Shown here piece after piece: positions 6,577 to 13,723 of a DNA stretch of 21,333 bases. This DNA is from a virus. The translations under genes and the position numbers were made by a program. The stretch covers positions 1 through 21,333 of the IMG/VR virus record IMGVR_UViG_3300042090_002162. One strand, given 5' to 3'. The notes beneath the pieces are model-generated. The model worked only from the letters and a program-made list of their open reading frames with translations. It had not been told where the DNA came from and searched no databases. The number at the start of each line of letters is the position of its first letter. Within the stretch, counting starts at the first letter, position 1.

Positions 6577-7599
6577 TCATTGGAACTTCATGGAGACCAG
6601 ACGGATGGCCTCCGGACGGACGCCCCAGCCCGAGGTTATGCGCATCTCGGAGAGGACGTCGATCGCGCCGCCGGGGAGTGGCGTCGGGATCTCGCGGGGG
6701 GCCGCCATGTCGCAGAGCTGGAGGGTGCAGGCGTCGAGGCCCGGCGCCAGCTTGGCGAACTCGCTAGTGTTGAAGTCCGAACCCTGGGGTTTCTCGACCT
6801 CAGGCATCGCCACGATGACCAGGTCGGTGCCGTTGGCGCCCTTGCCGATCAGAGTGTCGTCGTACGCCCAGATGATCTCGTCGTCGTTCATCTCGGCGAC
6901 GTCCTTGACCACGCCCGCGGTGGACGTGGAGCCGGCGCCGATCCGCTGGAACTGGACGAGCTGGACGATGTTCTGGTACTCGAACGCACCCAGGACCCGC
7001 TGGGGCCCGAGGATGGTGAACTTGCGCCCGATGCCCAGCTGGTTGGTGGCGGTCTTGATGGCGGAGAGCTGGCTGATCAAGAAGAAGGCCATCTGCCCGT
7101 TGTCGTAGGTGACCACCGTGGTGTTGCCCTGCGAGTCAGGCGGCAGGGGCACGCTGGTGGCGCCGTTGGTGTTCGCCAGGCCCTCGCCGTTGACGGGGTT
7201 GAACCCGTAAAGCAGCGCGGAACGGGCGAGCTGGAAGTGGCCCTGGCGCATGCCGAGGCGCTGGGCCTCGACGATGCTGACGCCCCAGCGGCCCATGGCG
7301 GCGGTGTCGTGGTGGTCGTACTCAGCGCGGACCCGCATGAGGTACGTCGGGGTGGAGATCTGGCTCATGGAGACGCTGACCGAGGGCAGGGCGTTGTAGG
7401 CGGCCTGCCCGGACGCCATCTTGGTGCGGACGTCCACGCGCTTGATGTAGGCCACCAGGTCCCCGTCCGAGAGGCGGACGAGGGGTTCCCCGGTGGGCAG
7501 GAGGTCGAAGGCTCCCGAGGCCTGGCTGTAGGGCAGCAGCAGCTCCGGCAGGGTGTAGGACGGGTTGACCGTCACGAAGGAGGGGGCAATGTTTGGCAT
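6577..7599 (-). CDS. Major capsid protein (DUF2184-like)
   Basis: A 340-residue protein with GAGGG upstream of the ATG. The start (MPNIAPSFVTVNPSYTLPELLLPYSQASGAFDLLPTG trimmed here to its pattern) leads to the DLVAYIKRVDVRTKMASG region and the RAEYDHHDTAAMGRWGVS helix, as in DUF2184-type capsid proteins of Bcep781/AP22-like myoviruses. The middle contains the QLGIGRKFTILGP and VLGAFEYQNIVQLV segments and the C-terminus TSGWGVRPEAIRLVSMKFQ. Size and order after protease/scaffold and before the connectors are those of a HK97-fold major capsid protein. No obvious N-terminal delta domain is present, in keeping with a separate scaffold. Family assignment is from memory of the pattern, not from a search. 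Confidence 0.8.
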   Translation of the reverse strand: MPNIAPSFVTVNPSYTLPELLLPYSQASGAFDLLPTGEPLVRLSDGDLVAYIKRVDVRTKMASGQAAYNALPSVSVSMSQISTPTYLMRVRAEYDHHDTAAMGRWGVSIVEAQRLGMRQGHFQLARSALLYGFNPVNGEGLANTNGATSVPLPPDSQGNTTVVTYDNGQMAFFLISQLSAIKTATNQLGIGRKFTILGPQRVLGAFEYQNIVQLVQFQRIGAGSTSTAGVVKDVAEMNDDEIIWAYDDTLIGKGANGTDLVIVAMPEVEKPQGSDFNTSEFAKLAPGLDACTLQLCDMAAPREIPTPLPGGAIDVLSEMRITSGWGVRPEAIRLVSMKFQ

Positions 7600-7612
7600 C
7601 TGTTTGTGTCCC

Positions 7613-8500
7613 TCAGATTAGGATGACGGCGCAGTTGCCGTTACGGTTCCACGTGGCGAAGCCGGTCGTGGAGTTGTAGCTGACGGTCATGCTGTTGCCG
7701 ATGTTGAAGTCGAGGACCTCGCAGGGCAGGGCGACGCTGGCGCCTGAGCCCAGGGTGACGGAGCCGCCGGTGATGGTGGAGGCGCCTAGGGCCGCGGCAG
7801 CCTGGTACGTCACCGACGTGCCGGAGGCGGTGAGGGCCGTGAACGTGCCGTTCAGGCTGGCGTAGGCGCCCGTGCCCGTCAGCGAGCTGACGATGATGGC
7901 GTCGCCCGCGCTGAAGGTGACGGAGGCCGACATGGTCAACGTGACCAGGCCAGTCGTGTTGTTGTAGGTGCCGGAGCTGATGGTCAGGGTGCCCAGGTAG
8001 GGGATCAGCAGCTGGTTGGTGAAGTCCCAGCTGACCTGCTGGGTGATCACGCCGCCCGACAGGCTGACGAGCGACGGGTCGCACGCCACCGGGATGCGGG
8101 CACCGGAACCCAAGCGGTAGTAGTTGACCGTCATCCCCGAGCCCGCGAGCGGGACGGGGGACTGGGGCGTGTTGATCATGGCCACGGCCTGGTCGAACAC
8201 GGAGAAGCCGGTGAGCTGGCCAGTGGTGTGGGCGGACAGCGTGGTGGCGCGGCCCACGATCGGACCCAGGACGCCGCTTGGGGTCGTGGAGCTGTAGGTG
8301 GAGTAGGGCACATCCTCGAAGATGCCGACGCCACCCCACATGGGGATGGTCTCGGTCTGGGCGAGGATGCCGCCCACCAGGGTGTTGCGGATGGCCGGCT
8401 GGTCGAGGGCGGTGCCCTGGATGTAACCGGTCGATTCGATGTTGAAGGACCCCGCAGCGTTGCTCGTCAGGACGGGGTTGAAGGGAACGTTGGCGACCAT
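7613..8500 (-). CDS. Capsid-associated structural protein with inserted FCCH-like module
   Basis: A 295-residue protein beginning MVANVPFNPVLTSNAAGSFN, with AAGGAGG 8 nt before its ATG. The core appears in two parts: residues 1-170 (containing GGILAQTETIPMWGGVGIFEDVP and VFDQAVAMINTPQSPV) and residues 250-295 (SVALPCEVLDFNIGNSMTVSYN, ending ATWNRNGNCAVILI). Between them (about 172-250) sits a small beta module resembling those of the sheath. Position between scaffold and major capsid gene suggests a head decoration, vertex or secondary capsid protein; similar proteins occupy this slot in AP22-like phages. It begins 4 nt downstream of the previous stop. Exact family not named. Confidence 0.7.
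   Translation of the reverse strand: MVANVPFNPVLTSNAAGSFNIESTGYIQGTALDQPAIRNTLVGGILAQTETIPMWGGVGIFEDVPYSTYSSTTPSGVLGPIVGRATTLSAHTTGQLTGFSVFDQAVAMINTPQSPVPLAGSGMTVNYYRLGSGARIPVACDPSLVSLSGGVITQQVSWDFTNQLLIPYLGTLTISSGTYNNTTGLVTLTMSASVTFSAGDAIIVSSLTGTGAYASLNGTFTALTASGTSVTYQAAAALGASTITGGSVTLGSGASVALPCEVLDFNIGNSMTVSYNSTTGFATWNRNGNCAVILI
7751..7987 (-). other. FCCH-like beta module in the capsid-associated protein (residues ~172-250)
   Basis: The module reads LTISSGTYNNTTGLVTLT, VTFSAGDAIIVSSLTG, SLNGTFTALTAS and VTYQAAAALGASTITGG. Order of motifs (GD turn, LNGTF, closing VTYQAA) matches the two modules in the sheath (GD, YNGTF, TYAV/VYAV). The flanking core strands appear to continue across the insertion, which is expected of a module placed in a surface loop. 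Confidence 0.55.
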
Positions 8501-8503
8501 GAC

Positions 8504-9427
8504 CTAGGCCTCCTTGCGGGCGAGGTTGAACTTGGTGACCTTCCGGCCGCGCCGGCTGAGGCCTCCGATGAAGGTCCCGCTCCCGTAGAAGGTCACGGTG
8601 CGCTGCCCCGTGGCGGAGTCGACGCGGACCATCTCGCGGAGGACGCCTGACGGCAGGCCCACGGGGTGGAGGGCCGCCTCCTTGGCCGCCTCGAAGATGT
8701 TCCGCTCGGCGATCGAGAGCAGGGCGGAGTCGTTGATGACGCCCAGGTCCACGTCCTTGAACTCGTTGCTGCAGGACTTGAACTTGGAGGCCAGGCGCTT
8801 GCGGTAGGCGAGCACGCTCTCGCCCAGCATCGGGCGGGGGGCGGAGTCGCCGTGCACCTGGTAGACGGCGTCGGCGCGGGCCTGGCTGTCGGCGAAGGCC
8901 TTGCGGTCGTTTTCCGTGGGCTCGGCGGCGCGGGCGGCCTTCAGCTCGTCCAGGAGGACGCGGTCGGCGGGGGTGATGCCCGAGTCCTTGCGGGCGCGGT
9001 CGTCATCGTCGTCGTCCTTACGCTTGGCGTCCTTGCGGTCGTCATCGTCGTCCTTGCGGGCCTTCTTGCGGTCGGCGACGACCTCGGGAGGCATCACGCC
9101 GCCCTCTTCGTCCTCTTCGTCCTTGCGCTTGGAGTCCTTCCGACGGGCGTCCTTGCGGTCGTCGTCATCGTCGTCCTTTGGCTCGTTCGGCTTGGGCTCG
9201 CCCTTGCCGCCCTCGTGGTTCTCCAGGGGGTCGGCGTCCTTGCGCTTGGCGTCCTTGCGGTCGTCATCGTCGTCTTCCTTGCGGTGCTCGATCGAGTCCA
9301 CGCGACTGGACAGGGCGTCCATGCGCTTCCCCACCGAGTCGAGGCAAGAAAGGATCTTGTCCAACTTCTCTCCGGCTTCGGCGTCGCCACGCAACCCCTC
9401 GGCCTTCTCTTTGTCAACTTCCGGCAT
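8504..9427 (-). CDS. Nested in-frame scaffold protein (lambda Nu3-like arrangement)
   Basis: Inside the polyprotein gene, Met358 (MPEVDKEKAEGLRG) is preceded on the minus strand by AGAGGAG with an 8-nt spacer, as strong a ribosome site as any at the true gene starts. Initiation here would give a 307-residue protein holding only the coiled coil, the charged repeats and the C-terminal domain, without Nudix or protease. Such nested scaffolds inside the protease gene are known from lambda (C/Nu3) and many other phages. The start lies exactly where the protease-like part ends, which supports a real function. Not proven: the site could be chance. Confidence 0.6.
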   Translation of the reverse strand: MPEVDKEKAEGLRGDAEAGEKLDKILSCLDSVGKRMDALSSRVDSIEHRKEDDDDDRKDAKRKDADPLENHEGGKGEPKPNEPKDDDDDDRKDARRKDSKRKDEEDEEGGVMPPEVVADRKKARKDDDDDRKDAKRKDDDDDDRARKDSGITPADRVLLDELKAARAAEPTENDRKAFADSQARADAVYQVHGDSAPRPMLGESVLAYRKRLASKFKSCSNEFKDVDLGVINDSALLSIAERNIFEAAKEAALHPVGLPSGVLREMVRVDSATGQRTVTFYGSGTFIGGLSRRGRKVTKFNLARKEA

Positions 9428-10498
9428 AGACGAATCTCCTCTGATGTCTGCCGATACGACGCCGACGGGGTCTCCGCCTTTGTCCCATACACCCTGCGCA
9501 CAGATGGCAAGGTGGTCGAGTAACGACGGCTTTCCCTCGATCAGGAGGGTGTGCCCGTCTTCCATCTCAAACTTGACGTTCCCGCTCCGGGCGCGGAACA
9601 CGACCGAGGGCGAGGTGCTGAGTTGCTCGTCCCGCATCAGCTCCGCGGTCTTCTGGTCGTAGATCTTGGCGATCCCCCAGACCTCCTGGCCCTTGATGTA
9701 GGGCACGAAGACGGCGCCGACGACGCGGTCGGCGTACTCCTTGGAGTCCAGGATGGAGCGGTTCTCGGGGTGCTCGACGATCACCGGGAGGCCGTTGCAG
9801 CGGGCCAGGAACTCGGGCGTCAGGTAGAGCTCCGGCGCCCGGTAGGCGTGCTCGTCGTAGCGCTCGCGGTAGGCCGTGTCCGTGCCCGTGACCCTGAGGT
9901 CGAAAAGCCAGATGTTCTCGTACTGCTGCGGGCTTGTGAGCTCGCCTTCGGCGATGGCCTTGGCGATGTCCAGCTCGTTCATGGTCAGCTTGGCCAGGGC
10001 CACGCGGACCCCCGGGTGGAGGGGCTCGGGTGGCAGGTCGGGCTGCGCCCAGGCGTAGCCGGTGTGCTCGCCCCGGACCTTTGGGATGAAGACCTCGCCC
10101 CCACGGGCTATGAACGTCGTGAAGTCCACGTCCTCGGGGGCGTTCGGGGCCATGGTGGGCTCGTCGCGGGCCGCTTGCTGGGCCACGTCCGGCATCTGAC
10201 CTGGGCCGACGGGGGCACCGCCGGGGGCGGGCTCGTGCTCCAGGGTCTCGGAGTACCCGAAGGGGTTCCTGGCGTCGAGCTCCTTGCGCCGCGCCCACAG
10301 CTCCAGCTCTCCCTCGAAGGGGAAGCCGGTCTCCTCCTCCCACTCGCGGCGGGCGGCCTGCTCTGAGGTCTCGCCTTCCTCGACGTGACCCCCCGGCAGG
10401 CACCACTCGCCCGGGTGGCCCCCGCCAGGTCCCCTCTTGAGGAACAGGGCGGAGCCGTCCTTGGCCAGGTAGAGTACGCCGGCGGCCTTGGTGGTCAT
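8504..10498 (-). CDS. Nudix domain + DUF2213-type prohead protease + scaffold polyprotein
   Basis: A 664-residue multidomain protein. Residues ~1-175 are a Nudix hydrolase domain with an intact Nudix box: G37, E43, R51-E52, E55-E56 and G58 (GGHVEEGETSEQAARREWEE…G). Residues ~195-345 match the DUF2213 prohead-protease pattern, with YDEHAYRAPELYLTPEF, LPVIVEHPE (candidate catalytic His243) and STSPSVVF (candidate Ser). Residues ~360-664 are scaffold-like: a coiled-coil stretch (EKLDKILSCLDSVGKRMDALSSRV), highly charged D5/RKDAKRKD repeats (405-507), then a folded C-terminal part ending KVTKFNLARKEA. It should cut scaffold and capsid proteins in the prohead; the Nudix substrate is unknown. Its start overlaps the previous stop as ATGA, and AAGGA lies 9 nt before it. 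An internal start at 9427 probably gives a separate scaffold. Confidence 0.82.
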   Translation of the reverse strand: MTTKAAGVLYLAKDGSALFLKRGPGGGHPGEWCLPGGHVEEGETSEQAARREWEEETGFPFEGELELWARRKELDARNPFGYSETLEHEPAPGGAPVGPGQMPDVAQQAARDEPTMAPNAPEDVDFTTFIARGGEVFIPKVRGEHTGYAWAQPDLPPEPLHPGVRVALAKLTMNELDIAKAIAEGELTSPQQYENIWLFDLRVTGTDTAYRERYDEHAYRAPELYLTPEFLARCNGLPVIVEHPENRSILDSKEYADRVVGAVFVPYIKGQEVWGIAKIYDQKTAELMRDEQLSTSPSVVFRARSGNVKFEMEDGHTLLIEGKPSLLDHLAICAQGVWDKGGDPVGVVSADIRGDSSMPEVDKEKAEGLRGDAEAGEKLDKILSCLDSVGKRMDALSSRVDSIEHRKEDDDDDRKDAKRKDADPLENHEGGKGEPKPNEPKDDDDDDRKDARRKDSKRKDEEDEEGGVMPPEVVADRKKARKDDDDDRKDAKRKDDDDDDRARKDSGITPADRVLLDELKAARAAEPTENDRKAFADSQARADAVYQVHGDSAPRPMLGESVLAYRKRLASKFKSCSNEFKDVDLGVINDSALLSIAERNIFEAAKEAALHPVGLPSGVLREMVRVDSATGQRTVTFYGSGTFIGGLSRRGRKVTKFNLARKEA
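8978..9286 (-). repeat. Charged low-complexity repeats (DDDDD-RKDAKRKD blocks)
   Basis: Residues ~405-507 of the polyprotein hold four imperfect blocks that alternate runs of five or six Asp with RKDAKRKD or RKDARRKD, separated by spacer segments. In DNA they appear as repeated GTCGTCATCGTCGTC and CTTGCGCTTGGCGTCC words. Alternating acid and base runs suggest an extended or helical polyampholyte within the scaffold; the repeated DNA is prone to copy-number change. Confidence 0.8.
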
Positions 10499-11019
10499 GG
10501 CCTAGTAATCCTTCTGGCGCTGAGGGTGTCGGCCTTGGCCACCGCCTCGTCGAGCCTCGAGTCCCTGGCGGGGCCGCGGGCGGAGGCGTTCTTCGCCTCG
10601 TAGATGGCCCGGTCCTCGGTGTCGTAGTGCTGGTAGCCCAGGTACGCGGTCTTGCCGTCCTTGTCCTTCACGTGGGCGCGGAACTTCTTGCCCTCCTTCA
10701 GGGTCGAGGGCTCGGCGTGGAAGGTGTAGCCGGGGAGGTCGGAGTAGCGGGCGTCGTCCTCGACCGAGTCCTTGCCGGGGTGCGGGGCCACGTGGGCGTC
10801 GTCTTGCTTCGCCTCCCTTCGCGCCATGATGGCGGCGGCGCGGAGGACCCGGTGGAGCGGGGCATCGTCCTTGGCCTCGCCCTCCATGACGTCGTCGCCC
10901 CTGGCGTTCGAGTAGGCGATGGCAGCCGCCTGCTTCGGGTCCATCGACGGGTGCGCCCGGAGCTCAGTAGCAATGTTGTGGCCGATGACCTCTTGCGAGG
11001 AACCTTTCTCTAGGGGCAT
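10495..11019 (-). CDS. Small head-cluster protein with KGSSQEVIGHNI-type N-terminal motif
   Basis: A 174-residue protein. Two in-frame starts are near: 11046 lies inside the upstream gene and has no ribosome site; 11019 has AGAGGAAC upstream, so MPLEKGSSQEVIGHNIATEL is taken as the start. The N-terminal motif KGSSQEVIGHNI…HPSMDPKQAAAIAYSNAR occurs widely in phage head gene clusters as a short helical module next to protease or portal genes (from memory). Residues ~75-110 are charged and helical; residues ~115-155 contain YTFHAEPSTLKEGKKFRAHVKDKDGKTAYLGYQHYDTED, possibly a small beta domain. Its stop overlaps the polyprotein start as ATGA. Function unknown. Confidence 0.65.
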   Translation of the reverse strand: MPLEKGSSQEVIGHNIATELRAHPSMDPKQAAAIAYSNARGDDVMEGEAKDDAPLHRVLRAAAIMARREAKQDDAHVAPHPGKDSVEDDARYSDLPGYTFHAEPSTLKEGKKFRAHVKDKDGKTAYLGYQHYDTEDRAIYEAKNASARGPARDSRLDEAVAKADTLSARRITRP

Positions 11020-11036
11020 GGCTCTGAGTTCCTCTG

Positions 11037-13373
11037 TCAGTGGCATTGGACGTAGTAGACGGCGCTTGCGAGGGCCGTCCCGGCAATGGTCACGCCTGAG
11101 GTACTGATGGCGCTGACGTAGGCCCCGGTGGTGCCCTGGGCGGCTGCCGTCGTGTTCCCCGGCGCGAACACGCAGGAGGATGGGGCATTCGTCCAATTGG
11201 CGCTCCCGAAGGTCACGGCGCACGATGTTACCAAAGTGGTCCCAACTGTTAATTTGAAGCTATTGTCCGTGCCGCCCGACGCGATGGTCCCCTGGGTGGT
11301 AGACCCACAGGCATTGTTGGATATTGTGGGCTTCTTGGGGGTGAAGATCGTCAGCTCCACCAAGGCGTTGGGTGTGCTGCTTGAAGTACCGGCTGGCGTT
11401 CCCGAGATGATGATGTCGCCGCCCAACCCTGTGCCGGTGCTAGCGCCGCCTGCGAGGCCAAGGTTGGCACCATTGGCGTTTGACCCGCTCCCGCCGGTCC
11501 CAAAGATGGTGTAGCTGGAGTACTGCGGGGCAGTGGAAGTGACCCCCGCGCCGAAGTAGACGTAATTGATGCGGGCTTGGTCGTCACCCGAGATGAAGGT
11601 ATTCGTCGCGCCCGAGCCCGCCGAGGACCCGGCGTTGTACCCGATGAACGTGTTGTTTGATCCCGTTGCGGCACTACCGGAAGCGCCCCCGATGTACACG
11701 TTGTTCGACGCCGTGGTCGCACTCAACCCGGCGTAGTAACCGAGGAACATGTTGCCGGACCCGGTCGTGAGGGCGTGGCCAGCCTCCCATCCGATCGCGG
11801 TGTTGAGTGCCCCGGTCCCCAGGGTATTCAGGGTGCCCCATCCGATCGCGGTGTTCGATCCGCCCGACATGGTCGCACCCGTCTGGGTCCCGGCGCACGA
11901 GTAGTTGCCGATGCAGACGTTGTTGGTGGACGTGCCGGTGATCGTCCCGGCCGCCGTGCCGATGACGAGGTTGTCACCCCCGGTGGAGGTCGCACTCGTC
12001 GCCGCACTCGATCCGATGTAGATGCTGTTGGCGTCGGTCGTCAGGGAGTTCCCTGCGTGAGATCCCAGATACATGCTGCTGGTGACGCTGGTCGGTCCCG
12101 TCCCGGCGAGTTCGCCAATCATGACGTTGTGGGCGGCGGTCGTCAGGTTGTATCCCGCCTGCAGGCCGATCAGAACGTCGTTCCAGTTCTCCGGGAAGGC
12201 GCAAGCGCCAGCATCGACGTAACTGTAACCGGCCTGGGTCCCGACCAGGACGGTGTCCGAACCGCACGTGCTGCTGTACCCCGCCTGGTAGCCGAGGAAC
12301 GTGTTCCTCCCGCCAGACGTGAGGGCCTTGCCGGCCTGGTAACCCATCAAGGTGTTGCCGGCAAAACTCTGCCCGGAGGGGTTCGTGGTGAGTGCCGCGC
12401 CCGCAGATGTCCCCACCGCGATGTTGCCGTTGCCGGTCATCACCTGGTTCCCGGCTCCCGAACCCATGAAGATGTGGTCGGAGACGATGGTCTGACCGAT
12501 CGGTATCGCGCCCTGCTTGACGTACGTAGACCCGTCCGTCTCGACGAAGTGGTCCTGGTTGTCCTGCGGGATGACGACGCCGTTGCCGACGGGGGAGTCT
12601 GAGGATGTGCTGATGTCCACCGTCACGCTATAGGCGCCGGTCGTGTTGTTCCTGAAGATCCACTGCTGACTCTGGGTCAGGTACGTCCCGTTGGTCATCA
12701 GGTACGTCTCGTTCTGGGCCAAGGTGCCGGTCAGGACGAAGGTGAAGGGTGCGGTGTTGAAGGGGACGGTCGCCTGGCACCCGGTCGAAGCGGTGTAGCC
12801 CGTGCCGCCGTAGAGGACGTTGAGAGAGGCCACGCCGCCAGACGACACGGAGGCCACCTGGAGCACCGCGTCGTTGTTCGACCCGGTCTGCTGGCACTGG
12901 ATGGCGTCGCCCGCCTTGTAGGCGGTGGTGGAGCCCCCGGCGCTCAGGACCGAGGCCCCGGTGATGGCACCGTTGGAGACGGTGTTGACGAAGAGGATCG
13001 CGTAGGGGGCGCCTACGGAGGAGAACGAGATCGTACCGACCGTGTCGTTGGACACGTTGAGCGGCGTCAGCGACATCGACAGGTAGATGGCGGCCTGCAG
13101 CGTCGCGCCGTTCACCGCCGAGGTCCCGGAGTAGTAAGAGGGCTGGGTCGCCACGGTGGGTGCGGAGGTCCACGAAGGCACGCCCCCGGAACTCTGGCTC
13201 AACACGCCCGTCCCGTTGGACAGCCCGGTGACCGTGGACCCGGCGGCGGAGTAGTAGCCCAGGTTGTTCTGGGCGCCCGGCGCCACGGAGCCCGTGCCGG
13301 CCTGGTAGGTGTTGGCGGCGAACGCGGGGGAGGCGAGGACCAGGACCGCCAGGGGGGAGAGGTACTTCTTCAT
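11037..13373 (-). CDS. Secreted-looking YadA-head-like repeat protein, probable fibre or adhesin
   Basis: A 778-residue protein. Residues 1-19 form a textbook Sec signal peptide (MKKYLSPLAVLVLASPAFA, cleavage after A-F-A). Residues ~20-300 are beta-rich with GGTGYTAS and low-charge threonine/glycine content. Residues ~299-608 contain about fifteen N-x-[FILV]-[IL]-G-x-x-A-G repeats (GNTLMGYQAG, NTFLGYQAG, NTAIGWEAG, NNTFIGYNAG), like the left-handed beta-roll of YadA head domains. The last ~100 residues (PKKPTISNNACGS, CAVTFGSANWTNAPSSC, VYYVQCH) match a C-terminal domain I have seen on phage fibre-like proteins in metagenomes. No membrane anchor is visible, so it is not a complete autotransporter. 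It lies between minor head and scaffold genes, 2 nt after the previous stop, with only a weak ribosome site (GGGG, 8-9 nt). Could be a head fibre or an exported adhesin. Confidence 0.7.
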   Translation of the reverse strand: MKKYLSPLAVLVLASPAFAANTYQAGTGSVAPGAQNNLGYYSAAGSTVTGLSNGTGVLSQSSGGVPSWTSAPTVATQPSYYSGTSAVNGATLQAAIYLSMSLTPLNVSNDTVGTISFSSVGAPYAILFVNTVSNGAITGASVLSAGGSTTAYKAGDAIQCQQTGSNNDAVLQVASVSSGGVASLNVLYGGTGYTASTGCQATVPFNTAPFTFVLTGTLAQNETYLMTNGTYLTQSQQWIFRNNTTGAYSVTVDISTSSDSPVGNGVVIPQDNQDHFVETDGSTYVKQGAIPIGQTIVSDHIFMGSGAGNQVMTGNGNIAVGTSAGAALTTNPSGQSFAGNTLMGYQAGKALTSGGRNTFLGYQAGYSSTCGSDTVLVGTQAGYSYVDAGACAFPENWNDVLIGLQAGYNLTTAAHNVMIGELAGTGPTSVTSSMYLGSHAGNSLTTDANSIYIGSSAATSATSTGGDNLVIGTAAGTITGTSTNNVCIGNYSCAGTQTGATMSGGSNTAIGWGTLNTLGTGALNTAIGWEAGHALTTGSGNMFLGYYAGLSATTASNNVYIGGASGSAATGSNNTFIGYNAGSSAGSGATNTFISGDDQARINYVYFGAGVTSTAPQYSSYTIFGTGGSGSNANGANLGLAGGASTGTGLGGDIIISGTPAGTSSSTPNALVELTIFTPKKPTISNNACGSTTQGTIASGGTDNSFKLTVGTTLVTSCAVTFGSANWTNAPSSCVFAPGNTTAAAQGTTGAYVSAISTSGVTIAGTALASAVYYVQCH
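11550..12479 (-). repeat. YadA-like N-x-x-x-G-x-x-A-G repeat region
   Basis: Residues ~299-608 contain about fifteen imperfect repeats with a spacing of roughly 16-28 residues and conserved N, I/L/V, G, and A-G. The spread in repeat length and the loss of DNA identity between copies show old repeats kept for a beta-roll structure rather than a recent expansion. Repeats at residues ~371-400 carry Cys insertions (STCGSDT, GACAFPENW). Confidence 0.7.
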
Positions 13374-13375
13374 CT

Positions 13376-13723
13376 TCAGGACCCCGAGACCACGATGGCC
13401 ATGCCGCTGACCGTGGCGGTGGACCCCGACGTGTTGGTGAGGGTCACCTGGAAGGAGATGGCCGGGAAGCCGTCGTTCACCGCGGTCCAGCCGGCGGTCG
13501 AGGCGACCAGGGTGGTGCTGACGGCGGCGCCGACGGGGATGGTCCCCGCCACGTCCGCGTAGCGTTGGATGGCGAGCGTGCCCGCCTGGGTCATGGTCGC
13601 GGCGACGTTGATGCCGTTGCCCCCGAGCTGGATGACGCCGGAGGTGTAGACGCCACCCCCCGCCAGCGTGGCGGGGTACGGGGTGGGGGGCGTGATCACG
13701 TAGTTTGAACCTAGGCCTGGCAT
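13376..13723 (-). CDS. Small beta-rich virion protein
   Basis: A 115-residue protein beginning MPGLGSNYVITPPTPYPATLAGG. Its ATG lies 13 bp inside the 3' end of the minor head gene in a different frame. Residues 25-115 are an all-beta domain (GVIQLGGNGINVAATMTQAG, LAIQRYADVAGTIPV, FPAISFQVTLTNTSGSTATVSG). This pattern of VAATMTQAGTLxxQRYADxAGT plus a TLTNTSG strand is one I have seen repeatedly in phage genomes. A decoration or fibre-associated role is likely given that the next gene is the YadA-like fibre. No signal peptide. Confidence 0.65.
   Translation of the reverse strand: MPGLGSNYVITPPTPYPATLAGGGVYTSGVIQLGGNGINVAATMTQAGTLAIQRYADVAGTIPVGAAVSTTLVASTAGWTAVNDGFPAISFQVTLTNTSGSTATVSGMAIVVSGS

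Noticed and set aside
10495-11223. Longer form of the head-cluster protein starting at 11223 or 11046
   Set aside because: The added residues lie antisense-like within the fibre gene and have no ribosome site, whereas 11019 has AGAGGAAC.
11037-13373. Complete trimeric autotransporter
   Set aside because: The YadA-like head repeats and signal peptide are present, but there is no C-terminal membrane anchor; the C-terminus is a fibre-type domain ending YYVQCH.
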